From CALJFL01 sp964590005 (lineage in GTDB: Bacteria; Pseudomonadota; Gammaproteobacteria; Pseudomonadales; Halieaceae): a stretch of 64,000 nt of DNA. The stretch is taken from positions 5,744 through 69,743 of the forward strand of contig CAZPVJ010000026.1 in NCBI GenBank assembly GCA_964590005.1, read 5' to 3'. Positions 43,899 through 53,378 of the stretch are shown here, in pieces. Each line of letters begins with the position of its first letter. Within the stretch, counting starts at the first letter, position 1. The notes beneath the pieces are model-generated. The model did no database searches. It saw only the letters and a list, made by a program, of their open reading frames with translations, and had not been told where the DNA came from. Made by a program: the position numbers and the translations under genes.

Positions 43899-44225
43899 AT
43901 GAGCGAACAAATCGTACACGTCAGCGATTCCACCTTTGACGAAGAAGTCTTGAATTCTGATGTACCCGTACTGGTAGATTTCTGGGCGGAATGGTGCGGT
44001 CCCTGCAAGATGATCGCACCCGTACTGGACGAACTCGCCGCGGAGTATGACGGCAAGCTGAAAGTGTGCAAGGTTGACGTCGACGCCAACCCGGATATCC
44101 CGCCCAAATTCGGCATACGCGGCATCCCCACTCTGATCGTGTTCAAGGGCGGCAATGCCGAGGCAACCAAAGTCGGCGCCCTGTCCAAGACGCAACTCAC
44201 CGAGTTTGTCCAGGAAGTCATCTGA
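43899..44225 (+). CDS. trxA: thioredoxin 1
   Basis: 108 residues from ATG 43899 with GGAG upstream. General disulfide reductase, recharged by thioredoxin reductase. Active site WAEWCGPCK, the cis-proline loop GIRGIPTLIVF and the buried D in LVDFWA. Ends before a GC-rich hairpin and the rho gene, the usual trxA-rho order. Confidence 0.97.
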   Translation: MSEQIVHVSDSTFDEEVLNSDVPVLVDFWAEWCGPCKMIAPVLDELAAEYDGKLKVCKVDVDANPDIPPKFGIRGIPTLIVFKGGNAEATKVGALSKTQLTEFVQEVI

Positions 44226-44233
44226 GCGCTCAC

Positions 44234-44252
44234 GGGCGCCCGGCGGGCGCCC
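44234..44252. terminator. GC-rich hairpin after trxA (no clear T run)
   Basis: GGGCGCCC-GGC-GGGCGCCC forms a strong hairpin 9 bases after the trxA stop. Without a T tract it may be a weak terminator, or may stabilise the trxA 3' end. Confidence 0.5.
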
Positions 44253-44468
44253 ATTACATGCTGAGTAGGCGATTCTAGCCGCGCGCAAAAAGCGGTAGAC
44301 GCCTACCACCGGGCGTGCTACATTTCTCCTCGTCGCACACGTCTGTGCAACAATAATAAGCCCTACTATCCAAACACTAAGCAATCTGCGTCGCTAACTG
44401 TTGGCCTGGCCAACCACCCTCACGTTGATACTTCTTTTTCTAACGCAAACACACACCAGTACTGTCTT

Positions 44469-45737
44469 ATGAACCTGACCGACCTGAAAACCAAATCCAC
44501 CCAGGAACTCATCGATATCGCCAAGGATATCGGCCTGGACAATATGGCGCGCTCGCGTAAACAGGACATCATCTTTGCGATCCTGAAGCGTCATGCCAAG
44601 AGCGGCGAGGACATTTACGGTGACGGTGTTCTGGAGATCCTGCAGGATGGCTTCGGTTTTTTGCGATCTGCCGACAGTTCCTACCTGGCCGGCCCCGATG
44701 ATATCTATGTATCGCCCAGCCAGATCCGGCGCTTTAACCTGCGCACAGGCGACACCATTACCGGCAAGATCCGTCCGCCAAAAGATTCCGAGCGTTATTT
44801 CGCTCTCCTCAAGGTTGATGAGGTCAACTTCAACAAGCCGGAAAACTCCAAACACAAGATATTGTTTGAAAACCTTACTCCGCTATTCCCTGACGAGCGA
44901 CTCACGCTGGAAAAAGGCAATGGCAGTACCGAGGATCTGACCGGACGGATCATTGACCTAGTGTCACCGATTGGCAAAGGTCAGCGCGGTCTGCTGGTGG
45001 CACCGCCCAAGGCCGGTAAAACCATCATGATGCAGAGCATCGCCCAATCGATCATCAGCAATAACCCCGAGTGCGACATCATTGTGCTGTTGATAGACGA
45101 GCGTCCTGAGGAAGTGACCGAGATGCAACGCTCGGTCGGTGCCCGCGGTGCAGAGGTCGTGGCGTCCACCTTTGACGAGCCACCCTCACGTCACGTACAG
45201 GTAGCCGACATGGTGATCGAGAAAGCCAAGCGGCTGGTAGAGCACAAACGCGACGTGGTTATCCTGCTCGATTCAATTACGCGCCTGGCACGCGCCTACA
45301 ACACGGTGATACCCAGCTCAGGCAAGGTGCTAACCGGCGGTGTCGACGCGCATGCACTGGAGCGGCCCAAGCGCTTTTTTGGTGCGGCAAGAAACATCGA
45401 AGAAGGTGGCAGCCTTTCCATCATCGCCACGGCATTGATCGATACTGGCTCCAAGATGGACGAGGTCATCTACGAAGAATTCAAGGGCACCGGTAACGCG
45501 GAATTGCACCTGGATCGCAAGATTGCTGAAAAGCGTGTGTATCCGTCCATCAATATTCGTCGCTCTGGCACCCGACGCGAAGAATTGCTGACCGGCGAAG
45601 AAGAACTGCAGCGCATGTGGATTCTGCGCAAACTGCTGCACGGCATGGAAGACCTGCCCGCTATCGAGTTCCTGCTTGATCGTCTCAAGGATACCAAGAC
45701 CAACGAGGAGTTCTTCCTCTCCATGAAGCGCAAGTAG
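44469..45737 (+). CDS. rho: transcription termination factor Rho
   Basis: 422-residue Rho hexamer subunit. N-terminal helix bundle (MNLTDLKTKSTQELIDIA), cold-shock-type RNA-binding domain with EILQDGFGFLRS, Walker A APPKAGKT and LLIDERPEEVTEM. The Q and R loops (e.g. near LARAYNTVIPSSG) are intact. The ATG has no Shine-Dalgarno sequence, and the 243-base leader ends in a C-rich, G-poor stretch, which is consistent with self-regulation by Rho itself. Confidence 0.98.
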   Translation: MNLTDLKTKSTQELIDIAKDIGLDNMARSRKQDIIFAILKRHAKSGEDIYGDGVLEILQDGFGFLRSADSSYLAGPDDIYVSPSQIRRFNLRTGDTITGKIRPPKDSERYFALLKVDEVNFNKPENSKHKILFENLTPLFPDERLTLEKGNGSTEDLTGRIIDLVSPIGKGQRGLLVAPPKAGKTIMMQSIAQSIISNNPECDIIVLLIDERPEEVTEMQRSVGARGAEVVASTFDEPPSRHVQVADMVIEKAKRLVEHKRDVVILLDSITRLARAYNTVIPSSGKVLTGGVDAHALERPKRFFGAARNIEEGGSLSIIATALIDTGSKMDEVIYEEFKGTGNAELHLDRKIAEKRVYPSINIRRSGTRREELLTGEEELQRMWILRKLLHGMEDLPAIEFLLDRLKDTKTNEEFFLSMKRK

Positions 45738-45745
45738 CACGAAAG

Positions 45746-45769
45746 GGGTTCGACCACTGCACGGAACCC
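45746..45769. terminator. possible hairpin after rho
   Basis: GGGTTC (45746-45751) and GAACCC (45764-45769) can pair around a 12-base loop. No T run follows, so this is weak. Confidence 0.25.
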
Positions 45770-45820
45770 TGCGCCTGACACGCTATACTGTGTTGCTCAC
45801 ACTATGAGGTAGCAGGCACC

Positions 45821-47317
45821 GTGGCAGCAGAGTACTCAGACTTGCGCGATTTTATCGCGGCGCTGGAGCAGCGCGGCGAGCTCAAGCGCATCACCGTCGA
45901 AGTTGACCCCAACCTGGAAATGACCGAGATTGCCGACCGCACCCTGCGCGCCGGTGGGCCGGCACTGCTGTTTGAAAACCCCAAGGGTTACAACGCCCCG
46001 GTACTGGCTAACCTGTTCGGTACAGAACAGCGGGTGGCGCTGGGTATGGGCGCTGACAATGTTGCGGCCTTGCGTGATATCGGCGAACTACTGGCCTACC
46101 TGCGACAGCCGGACCCGCCAAAGGGAATGCGCGACGCGCTCGACAAGGCGCCGATACTCAAGCAGGTGATGAACATGGGGCCGAAGACTGTGCGTAATCC
46201 GCCCTGCCAGTTTCACGTGCGCAGGGGCGACGAAGTCGACCTCAATGCGTTGCCTATTCAAACCTGCTGGCCGGGCGACGCAGGCCCGCTTGTCACCTGG
46301 CCCCTGGTAATTACCCGCGGGCCAAACAAGGAAAGACAGAACCTGGGTATTTATCGCATGCAACTTATCGGTCGCAACAAGCTGATCATGCGCTGGCTAT
46401 CACATCGCGGTGGCGCTCTGGATTTCCGGGACTGGCAGCTGCAAAACCCTGGAAAACCCTATCCTGTTGCAGTCGCGCTTGGTGCCGACCCGGCCACGAC
46501 CCTGGGGGCAGTAACGCCGGTGCCTGACAGTCTCTCCGAGTACGCCTTCGCAGGCCTGCTCAGAGGCAGCAAGACCGAGGTCGCCGACTGCGTCACGGAA
46601 CTTTGCCAGGAGCAGGCGTTGAAAGTACCGGCAACCGCGGAATACATCCTCGAAGGCTACCTTGCTCCCGGGGAGATGGCTGACGAGGGTCCATTTGGCG
46701 ACCACACAGGCTATTACAACGAGGTGGAGCGGTTCCCCGTGTTCACCGTGGAAGCCATCACGTCTCGCGAGGCACCCATTTACCACAGCACCTATACCGG
46801 CCGGCCACCGGACGAACCGGCAGTGCTGGGCGTAGCGCTGAACGAGGTATTCGTGCCGCTTTTGAAGAAGCAGTTCCCGGAGATCAGTGACTTCTACCTG
46901 CCGCCCGAGGGCTGTTCTTACCGAATGGCTGTCGTAACCATGCGCAAGGAATACCCCGGACACGCCAAACGGGTAATGCTGGGGATCTGGTCATTCCTTC
47001 GACAGTTCATGTATACCAAGTTCATAGTCGTCACCGACGACGATGTTAACGCGCGAGACTGGAAGGACGTGGTGTGGGCAATGACAACGCGAATGGATCC
47101 ACGACGGGACTCAGTTTTTATCGACAATACACCAATCGATTACCTGGACTTCGCTTCTCCGGTCGCGGGACTGGGGTCAAAGGTGGGCTTCGATGCAACC
47201 AACAAGTGGAGCGGTGAGACCGACCGCGAATGGGGCAAGCCCATCGCCATGGACCCGGCCACCATTGAAAAGGTCGATCAGATCTGGGACCAGCTGGGTA
47301 TCACCGGAGAAAGTTGA
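45821..47317 (+). CDS. ubiD: UbiD decarboxylase (4-hydroxy-3-polyprenylbenzoate)
   Basis: 498 residues, GTG start with TGAGGT upstream and a -10-like TATACT at 45784-45789. Prenylated-FMN decarboxylase of ubiquinone synthesis; needs UbiX, not in the window. Family features: YSDLRDFIAALEQRGEL start, the GPLVTWPLVITRG and YRMQLIGRNKLIMRWLSHRGGA region, and GPFGDHTGYY with the catalytic E-R-E set nearby. It meets hemY tail to tail with 4 bases between. Confidence 0.96.
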   Translation: MAAEYSDLRDFIAALEQRGELKRITVEVDPNLEMTEIADRTLRAGGPALLFENPKGYNAPVLANLFGTEQRVALGMGADNVAALRDIGELLAYLRQPDPPKGMRDALDKAPILKQVMNMGPKTVRNPPCQFHVRRGDEVDLNALPIQTCWPGDAGPLVTWPLVITRGPNKERQNLGIYRMQLIGRNKLIMRWLSHRGGALDFRDWQLQNPGKPYPVAVALGADPATTLGAVTPVPDSLSEYAFAGLLRGSKTEVADCVTELCQEQALKVPATAEYILEGYLAPGEMADEGPFGDHTGYYNEVERFPVFTVEAITSREAPIYHSTYTGRPPDEPAVLGVALNEVFVPLLKKQFPEISDFYLPPEGCSYRMAVVTMRKEYPGHAKRVMLGIWSFLRQFMYTKFIVVTDDDVNARDWKDVVWAMTTRMDPRRDSVFIDNTPIDYLDFASPVAGLGSKVGFDATNKWSGETDREWGKPIAMDPATIEKVDQIWDQLGITGES

Positions 47318-47321
47318 GCGC

Positions 47322-48572
47322 CTAGCGCCGGGGCAACTGGTGCGAACGGGAAATAGCCTGCACTGGCTTGGGCAAATCCGGCAGATCCGACTCATGCGCC
47401 AGCAGCCCTTCCTGAAAGTAGGCCGCGCTGGAGCGCGTCTCACCCAATGCGGCGAGCAACCTGCCCAGCTCCGCACAGACTTCGGGTGATCGCTGCAGTT
47501 TGTAACCGCTTTCAAAATAGTCCCTGGCCTTGCCCCACAGCTTGTTGCGCGACGACAGTCGGCCCAGGGTAAGCATCAACATCGGATCGCGATTGTGATT
47601 GGTCAGCCAGGATTCGGCTTGTGATAATTGCCGCGACGCATTGCTGCTTTCTACCAGGCCGTAGAACCGTACCAGGCTGCTATCCCAGCTCTGCTTCAAG
47701 GAACGCAGAATCACTTTTTCAGCACTGCCATGATCGCCCTGCTCCAACAGCATGGACACGTAAAAGTGCAGTAGTTCGGGATCAGTCTTGAGATCCGCGG
47801 GCAGGCTCTTCCAGCGGCGGTGTAGTTCGTCAGCTGCGCCCTCCTCGGGCAAGCCTTGCTGGAGTAGACGGCTATGTACCCGCCGATCAAGTGCCAACAA
47901 CTCTTCTTCAGGTAATAGCTTGTACTTCTTCAATTCCGGGAGTAATTCCGCCAGGTGTGCCCAATCTTCAAGACCCTCGTAGGCCTTGCGCATGAGATCG
48001 AGGACATGGGGGTGGCGACCGGCATTGCGGCGGGCGCGTACCAGTGTTGCCAGGGCCTGCTCGTATTGCCCGGCATCCAGTTTCAATTCTGCCTGGGTCA
48101 ACTCCACAGCCACCCCGGCCTGGGACTCCGACTCTTCGGCGGCGCCCAGGTATTCACGCATCTTGTCCGCTTCGTTCAACGCGTAACTGGCGCGCGCTGC
48201 CATCAGGTAATTGAGCAGCGGCGCCTCGTTGTTGCGGGCACCGCGCAGCAACTGCCGCCGGGCCTTGGCCCAATTGCCCTCGATAAAGTTAATCAGTCCG
48301 CGCGTTGTCAGGCGTGAGGATTGTCGCGCCTTGCGCGAGCCCATCCAGCTGACCAGGGAATTCTGTCCTGCCAGCAGCTTTCGCACCAGGCGTACCAGGC
48401 CGTATACCAGCAGGGTGAATATCACCAGCAGCAAGGTGCCTACCCAAAGGCTGGTTTCCAGCGTGTAATTGCCATAGGCCAATAGCACGTAGCCCGGGTC
48501 GGTTTCGATGAGGGCCACAATACCGACGCCCAGTAACAGGGCAATCAGTATGAGGACGAACAGCTTGCGCAT
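47322..48572 (-). CDS. hemY: HemY-type heme biosynthesis-associated membrane protein
   Basis: 416 residues. Two N-terminal membrane helices (4-24 and 38-62), then TPR-like helical repeats (e.g. ARASYALNEADKMREYLGAA, ELTQAELKLDAGQYEQALATL). This is the Pseudomonas/E. coli-type HemY, not the protoporphyrinogen oxidase of the same name; a biochemical role is unproven. It is last in the hemC-hemD-hemX-hemY operon, starting 3 bases after hemX. Confidence 0.92.
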   Translation of the reverse strand: MRKLFVLILIALLLGVGIVALIETDPGYVLLAYGNYTLETSLWVGTLLLVIFTLLVYGLVRLVRKLLAGQNSLVSWMGSRKARQSSRLTTRGLINFIEGNWAKARRQLLRGARNNEAPLLNYLMAARASYALNEADKMREYLGAAEESESQAGVAVELTQAELKLDAGQYEQALATLVRARRNAGRHPHVLDLMRKAYEGLEDWAHLAELLPELKKYKLLPEEELLALDRRVHSRLLQQGLPEEGAADELHRRWKSLPADLKTDPELLHFYVSMLLEQGDHGSAEKVILRSLKQSWDSSLVRFYGLVESSNASRQLSQAESWLTNHNRDPMLMLTLGRLSSRNKLWGKARDYFESGYKLQRSPEVCAELGRLLAALGETRSSAAYFQEGLLAHESDLPDLPKPVQAISRSHQLPRR

Positions 48573-48575
48573 AGC

Positions 48576-49739
48576 CTAGCCCTCGCCATCGCGCTGCAAG
48601 CGCGCCGCCAGTGCTTCATCGACCGCTCTCAGCGACCGGGATATATCCGGCAAGTCCACCGCAATAGTCATCGCGCGCAGTTCCGTAATCTCACGCACCA
48701 CAGCCTGCGCGGCCGCTTCATCCGACTCGATAAACTCACCCGCCCAGTGTTCAGCCCGCTGCAGGCTCTCGTTGTAGAGCACCTGGTTTCCGGATAGCAG
48801 CGCAACCTGCGTCTGCTCGAGCAACATCCGCAGATTCTGGCGGACAAGCCCCTCCCATTGCGGATCCATGAGGGCCTGCATAGGCACATCGCGACGCCGG
48901 ATGATGATGTAGTCAGACAGTTTGAGTAAGGCGGATTCATAGCCCTGGCGCAAGCGCCCCTGCCAGTCATCAGCAGGCTCGGGATCGGGTTGCGCCTCGA
49001 CATCAGGCATCTGGAATATCACCAGTGAACCCGCTTGTTCTATCAATGCAGCCAGGCGCAGGTAGACACCTTCGGTATCTATTCTGGGAACGGCCCGCAA
49101 AGCGGCTATGTCCGCTGCCACCGCACCCCTGGCCCCGTGCAGGGCCACATCATCAAGTTCTCTCAGCACCGCATCCGCACTGTTTAGCAGAGCCTGGGCC
49201 GCCGCTACATCGCCGGTCATGATCAGGCGCTGGTTGGCCAAACGCAGGAGGTACTCGGCTTCGGCCAGCAGCCAATCCTCACGATCGCTGGCGCTGAAGC
49301 GCGCCAGCTCCGCGCGTTGCTCGGCGATGAGTGCATCTACCCGTTCCAGCGCTGCGGTCTGCTCGGCCGCCAGCGACTCGAGTCTGGCAACATCCGACAC
49401 GAGCTGTTCTTCCAGGCGCGCAACACCATCGCCCAATTCGCCGCGCAACTGCCGGGCAAGGCCGTCGGCATCGTCCTGCTTGGTTTCGGCACGTGATTCA
49501 AGACCTACCAGCCGGTCCACCAGTGCCGCTTCCCGTTTTTGTGCCTCCAGCAGTGAGTATCCGGCTGCACCCACCAGCGCCAGCGCAATGAGCAGGGCTA
49601 GCCAGGCGATGAACCCGCCGCGCCGCTTAACCGGGGGCGCCGGCGCCGGTTTGTCGGATTTTGTCAGCGCCTTATCGTCGTCGCTGACCTCTTCGATCAC
49701 GTCGTTAGTGTCGTTGTCTTGCTCTTTTTGCTCGCTCAC
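48576..49739 (-). CDS. hemX: HemX (annotated uroporphyrinogen-III C-methyltransferase-like)
   Basis: 387 residues, GTG start directly abutting the hemD stop. A charged cytoplasmic N-terminus, one membrane helix (about 41-62, GGFIAWLALLIALALVGAAG), a coiled coil (about 70-145) and a periplasmic helical domain. The catalytic SUMT motifs of CobA are absent, so the methyltransferase label is doubtful. Its place in the hem operon is conserved. Confidence 0.9.
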   Translation of the reverse strand: MSEQKEQDNDTNDVIEEVSDDDKALTKSDKPAPAPPVKRRGGFIAWLALLIALALVGAAGYSLLEAQKREAALVDRLVGLESRAETKQDDADGLARQLRGELGDGVARLEEQLVSDVARLESLAAEQTAALERVDALIAEQRAELARFSASDREDWLLAEAEYLLRLANQRLIMTGDVAAAQALLNSADAVLRELDDVALHGARGAVAADIAALRAVPRIDTEGVYLRLAALIEQAGSLVIFQMPDVEAQPDPEPADDWQGRLRQGYESALLKLSDYIIIRRRDVPMQALMDPQWEGLVRQNLRMLLEQTQVALLSGNQVLYNESLQRAEHWAGEFIESDEAAAQAVVREITELRAMTIAVDLPDISRSLRAVDEALAARLQRDGEG

Positions 49740-50516
49740 TCAGCGTTCCCCCGAGCCTGGCCGCCAATTGTCCAACGCCTCTAGAACCGCTGCATCCGCA
49801 GCGTTCTCGGCCACCACAAGATTGGTAAACCCCATTGCCTCTGCCTCCCGCGCGACGCGCTGTGAAGGCAACAACAACGCTATATCCCGTAACTTAGTGC
49901 TTTCTCCCGGGCTAAGCAATGACAACATATTGGTGAGCGACTCGCCACTGGCGATCTGGATCAGCTCGATCTGCCATTCTTCCATACAGCGGGCCAACTC
50001 ACCCGGGGCCAGAGACGGACAAACGCGGCGATAACAGCGCAAATCATTAACCAGTGCACCCCTGGCTTCCAGCGAGGACCGAAGTGTTTCACGACCGCCC
50101 TCACCCTTAACGATGAGTACCTTATCGCCGGACACGTTCTGCAGGGTAGGCAGGGACAGCAAACCCTCGCTGGTCATCCGGGAGCCCGGGGTATGCGCAA
50201 CAATACCGTGCTCTCCGAGCTGGCTCGCAGTGCCGGAGCCGATCGCATACCAGTTCAGGCCCACGGGAAGCTGGGGCCACAGGGCTTCAATCTCCTCCAT
50301 ACCGAATCGGACCGCGTTGCCGCTGATAAATATCACATGCCGGTACTGATCCAGATTCAACATATACTGTCGATCGGCTGGCGTGAGGGCTGGCAGTGGG
50401 CACACTTCCAGCAGGGGCTTACAGAAAACACGAAAGCCCAGCTTTGTCAGCGCATCGGCCAGGTCATCAGCTTGCCCCGTTGGCCGCGTAACCAGCACCG
50501 ACCCCCTACTGCCCAT
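49740..50516 (-). CDS. hemD: uroporphyrinogen-III synthase HemD
   Basis: 258 residues from ATG 50516, which overlaps the hemC end by 11 bases; the longer open frame to 50636 is unlikely coding. Closes hydroxymethylbilane to uroporphyrinogen III. Two Rossmann-like lobes: VLVTRPTGQADDLADALTKLG at the start and the later LIVKGEGGRETLRSSLEARGA. HemD proteins diverge greatly, so operon context carries much of the weight. Confidence 0.93.
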   Translation of the reverse strand: MGSRGSVLVTRPTGQADDLADALTKLGFRVFCKPLLEVCPLPALTPADRQYMLNLDQYRHVIFISGNAVRFGMEEIEALWPQLPVGLNWYAIGSGTASQLGEHGIVAHTPGSRMTSEGLLSLPTLQNVSGDKVLIVKGEGGRETLRSSLEARGALVNDLRCYRRVCPSLAPGELARCMEEWQIELIQIASGESLTNMLSLLSPGESTKLRDIALLLPSQRVAREAEAMGFTNLVVAENAADAAVLEALDNWRPGSGER

Positions 50517-51435
50517 AGACTTCGGCCAGAATATCCGCAGCCCCTTGTGCGAGCAGGTCCGTTGCCACAGAAATCCCAAGGGCCTCGGCTTCGGCAGCGG
50601 GTGCCCGATCCTGGGCTGTGAGCAACAGGCTGCCATCGGGTCGGCCTACAAGACCGCGAAGCCGAAGCATGTCGTCGTCATCAAGCTCCGCGAAGCAGGC
50701 GATAGGTACCTGGCAACCTCCCTGGAGGTGACGATTCATCGCGCGCTCAGCCGTTACCCTTACCGCGGAGGGACGATGATGCAAACAGGCGAGGCGCTTT
50801 GCTGTCCCGGTGTCGCCCTGGCGCAACTCTATACCCACGGCGCCCTGCCCTCCCGCGGGAAGGGAATCGTCGACGGGGATGCGCGTAGCTATTCGCTCGG
50901 CAAAGCCAAGGCGCAGCAAACCGGCGCTGGCCAGGATGATGGCGTCGTATTCACCCTCATCCAACTTGCGCAGGCGGGTATTCACATTGCCTCGCAGAAA
51001 GTGCACGTCAAGATCAGGCCGCCGGGCTCGCAACTGGCATTCGCGACGCAAGCTGGAAGTACCAACCACGCTGCCCGCGGGCAGATCCCCGAGGCTACTG
51101 AATCGGTTACTGACGAAGGCGTCGGTAGGATCCTCGCGCTCACAGATAACACCGAGCTCAAGGCCCTCTGGGAATTCCATTGGTACGTCTTTCATCGAGT
51201 GAACGGCAATATCGGCACTGCCATCAAGTAGCGCAGTTTCCAACTCCTTGACGAACAGCCCCTTGCCTCCCACCTTGGCCAGCGGTACATCGAGAAGCTG
51301 GTCGCCGCGGGACGTCATACCCAGCAGCACCACTTCCAGGTCATCGTGCGCCTTCAGCAAGGCGTCGCGTACATACTCGGCCTGCCACAAGGCCAGCGGG
51401 CTTTCGCGTGTGGCAATCGTGAGTTTGCGCGGCAT
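50506..51435 (-). CDS. hemC: porphobilinogen deaminase (hydroxymethylbilane synthase)
   Basis: 309 residues. Joins four porphobilinogens into hydroxymethylbilane using a dipyrromethane cofactor attached to the Cys in LQGGCQVPIACFAE near 240. Also seen: TIATRESPLALWQAEYV start, HSMKDVPMEFPEGLELG and LRRECQLRARRPDLDVHFLRGN. First of the hem genes, 62 bases after algR. Confidence 0.97.
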   Translation of the reverse strand: MPRKLTIATRESPLALWQAEYVRDALLKAHDDLEVVLLGMTSRGDQLLDVPLAKVGGKGLFVKELETALLDGSADIAVHSMKDVPMEFPEGLELGVICEREDPTDAFVSNRFSSLGDLPAGSVVGTSSLRRECQLRARRPDLDVHFLRGNVNTRLRKLDEGEYDAIILASAGLLRLGFAERIATRIPVDDSLPAGGQGAVGIELRQGDTGTAKRLACLHHRPSAVRVTAERAMNRHLQGGCQVPIACFAELDDDDMLRLRGLVGRPDGSLLLTAQDRAPAAEAEALGISVATDLLAQGAADILAEVYGQ

Positions 51436-51497
51436 CTCTTACTCTTCCTGTAAAGGGCGCCCATGATAGCAGCAGGGTGAAAACGCAGCGACCTTGG

Positions 51498-52220
51498 TCA
51501 GCGCTGCAAGAGGCGCTCTTTTACTTCCGCCAGGTGGCGCCGGCTCACCGTGGGCGTTTGATCCACACCCTGCAGCTCAACACACCAACCGCTGTCGTCG
51601 CGGACCAGGCGAACAATATAGTTCAGCGCGACAAGGGCACTGCGGTGGGTACGAACAAAAGCATCGCCAAACTCCTGCTCCAGGTCCTTCAGCGTATCTG
51701 GCAGCAACAGCTCACCACTATCACTGTAGGCGGTTACATACTTTTGCCCGGCGACAAAGCAGCGAATGGCATCAACTGGCATGGTCTCCAGACCACGATG
51801 AGTTTGACTGCTGACCTGGCGACGCCCCTGGGGTTCACCCTGCAAGGCAGCGAGCTGTACGCGGTTAACCCGGGTGGCACCAGCCAATGCCCTGGCGAGC
51901 TCAGCCTCACGCACCGGTTTTAACAAATAGGCCACGGCGTGATGCTGCAGGGCCTCCAGCGCATACTCATCATAGGCGGTGCAGAATATTACGGCGGGGG
52001 GGTTGGCGAGTGCCTCTAACCGCGTTGCGACTTCGATTCCGTCCATGCCTGGCATCCGGATATCGAGCAATAACAGGTCAGGCTCAGCTATCGCTACCTG
52101 CTCCAACGCCTCTTCGCCGCTGGCCGCAGTCAGGCATTCAGCGTCCGGCTGCACGGTAACAAGCAGGCGCTGCAGGCGTTCACGAGCCAGGGGTTCGTCA
52201 TCGACAACCAGGACTTTCAT
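51498..52220 (-). CDS. algR: LytTR-type response regulator AlgR
   Basis: 240 residues. Receiver domain 1-120 with phosphoacceptor D53 (LLLDIRMPGMDG) and a C-terminal LytTR DNA-binding domain (about 140-240, VRTHRSALVALNYIVRLV). In Pseudomonas AlgR controls alginate, type IV pili and c-di-GMP-linked behaviours; here pilU and PilZ proteins exist, but any regulation is inference. Its ATG overlaps the algZ stop by 4 bases. Confidence 0.92.
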   Translation of the reverse strand: MKVLVVDDEPLARERLQRLLVTVQPDAECLTAASGEEALEQVAIAEPDLLLLDIRMPGMDGIEVATRLEALANPPAVIFCTAYDEYALEALQHHAVAYLLKPVREAELARALAGATRVNRVQLAALQGEPQGRRQVSSQTHRGLETMPVDAIRCFVAGQKYVTAYSDSGELLLPDTLKDLEQEFGDAFVRTHRSALVALNYIVRLVRDDSGWCVELQGVDQTPTVSRRHLAEVKERLLQR

Positions 52221-53275
52221 TCACCCTGCTCCAACGGGTATTGCAACACGACCGTAAACTGGCGTTCATCGTGAGAGGTCTTCAACCCAGCGTCCCCGTC
52301 GAAGAGACCCTGCAGTCGCTGCTCAATATTGGCCAAAGCCATGTGATGACCGCCACCGTAAGTCGACCGGGCCGGAACCGGGTTCTCGATTGTGACCCGC
52401 AGATCGTTGTCGACCCGCTCCACGGCCACCCGGATCGTACCGCCCTCGGGCAACTGGGCGACCCCGTGATACACCGCATTTTCGACCAACGGCTGAAGTA
52501 ACAGGCCCGGCATGAGTGCGTCGTCCAGGCTGGCATCCAACGCCCAGTCCACAGCCAGTCGATCGCCCAGGCGTAACTGTTCGATACCCAGGTACAAACG
52601 ACAGAGATGCAACTCGTCGGCCACGGTCGTATTGCGGTAATTGTCTTGCAGGCTGGCTCGAAACAGTTCGGCCAGGTCCTCCACAGCCTGCTCTGCCGCG
52701 GCAGGGCGCGAACTGATCAGGCTGGCAATACTGTTCATCGTATTGAACAGGAAGTGGGGTCGTATCCGCGCCCGCAGCGAGTCGAGTCGGGCCTGGAGCT
52801 CCGAGCGTTCGCGCAGCTTGACCTGCTGCTGCAGGTAGAAATAGCGCAGCACAATGCCGCTGAGCACCGCAGCCAGGAGCAGGTTGCGCAATAACCACCA
52901 GCCGCCCACCGTATTCATGGACAGGGGGAGGTAGAATGACTGGGCAAACCAACTACTCAGGCCTGTCACCAGCAGCACGACCACCATGCTACCGGCGGTG
53001 GCGACGTGCAATGACATGCGTGAAAAGGGTTTGCGCAGCTGACAAAGAATCGCAGCACTGAGCAGAACAACCCACTGCACGAACAAAGAGCCGCTGGCCA
53101 ACAGGTCCCAGTTAAAGCTGGGCAGCGCGCTGACCGCAAGCGCATAGACCAGCACCATGAGCTCGGCCAGCAGGATCATTACGAACAGCGAACGAGGACT
53201 GCACAAATCGGGAATGAAAAACTCCCCAGATTGCTGGTCCTGCTGCCCGGCCGGCCGCCCTGGCAATCCCTGCAT
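52217..53275 (-). CDS. algZ: LytS-type sensor histidine kinase AlgZ/FimS
   Basis: 352 residues from ATG 53275, preceded by GAGGGGGAG. About four membrane helices (30-150), then a His_kinase domain with RPHFLFNTMNSI (histidine near 185) and a C-terminal ATPase (LLQPLVENAVYHGV; the G boxes are reduced, as is typical of this family). The signal sensed is unknown. Divergent from argH and coupled to algR, as in Pseudomonas. Confidence 0.92.
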   Translation of the reverse strand: MQGLPGRPAGQQDQQSGEFFIPDLCSPRSLFVMILLAELMVLVYALAVSALPSFNWDLLASGSLFVQWVVLLSAAILCQLRKPFSRMSLHVATAGSMVVVLLVTGLSSWFAQSFYLPLSMNTVGGWWLLRNLLLAAVLSGIVLRYFYLQQQVKLRERSELQARLDSLRARIRPHFLFNTMNSIASLISSRPAAAEQAVEDLAELFRASLQDNYRNTTVADELHLCRLYLGIEQLRLGDRLAVDWALDASLDDALMPGLLLQPLVENAVYHGVAQLPEGGTIRVAVERVDNDLRVTIENPVPARSTYGGGHHMALANIEQRLQGLFDGDAGLKTSHDERQFTVVLQYPLEQGE

Positions 53276-53378
53276 ACAGACGCTCCCCCTCACTTAGCTG
53301 GTATACTTGCATCCTTGATTGGCGCGAACAAGCCCTAAAGTTTGGTGGCCGCGGGGCCCCTATAGGATTTCTCCAGCA

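Noticed and set aside
45746..45769. A GGTTCGACC stretch resembling a tRNA T-arm after rho.
   Set aside because: No acceptor, D or anticodon stems can be built around it.
49108..50034. A Ser/Arg/Ala-rich 308-codon plus-strand frame over hemX and hemD.
   Set aside because: It is the antisense frame of Ala/Glu-rich coding; no family features.
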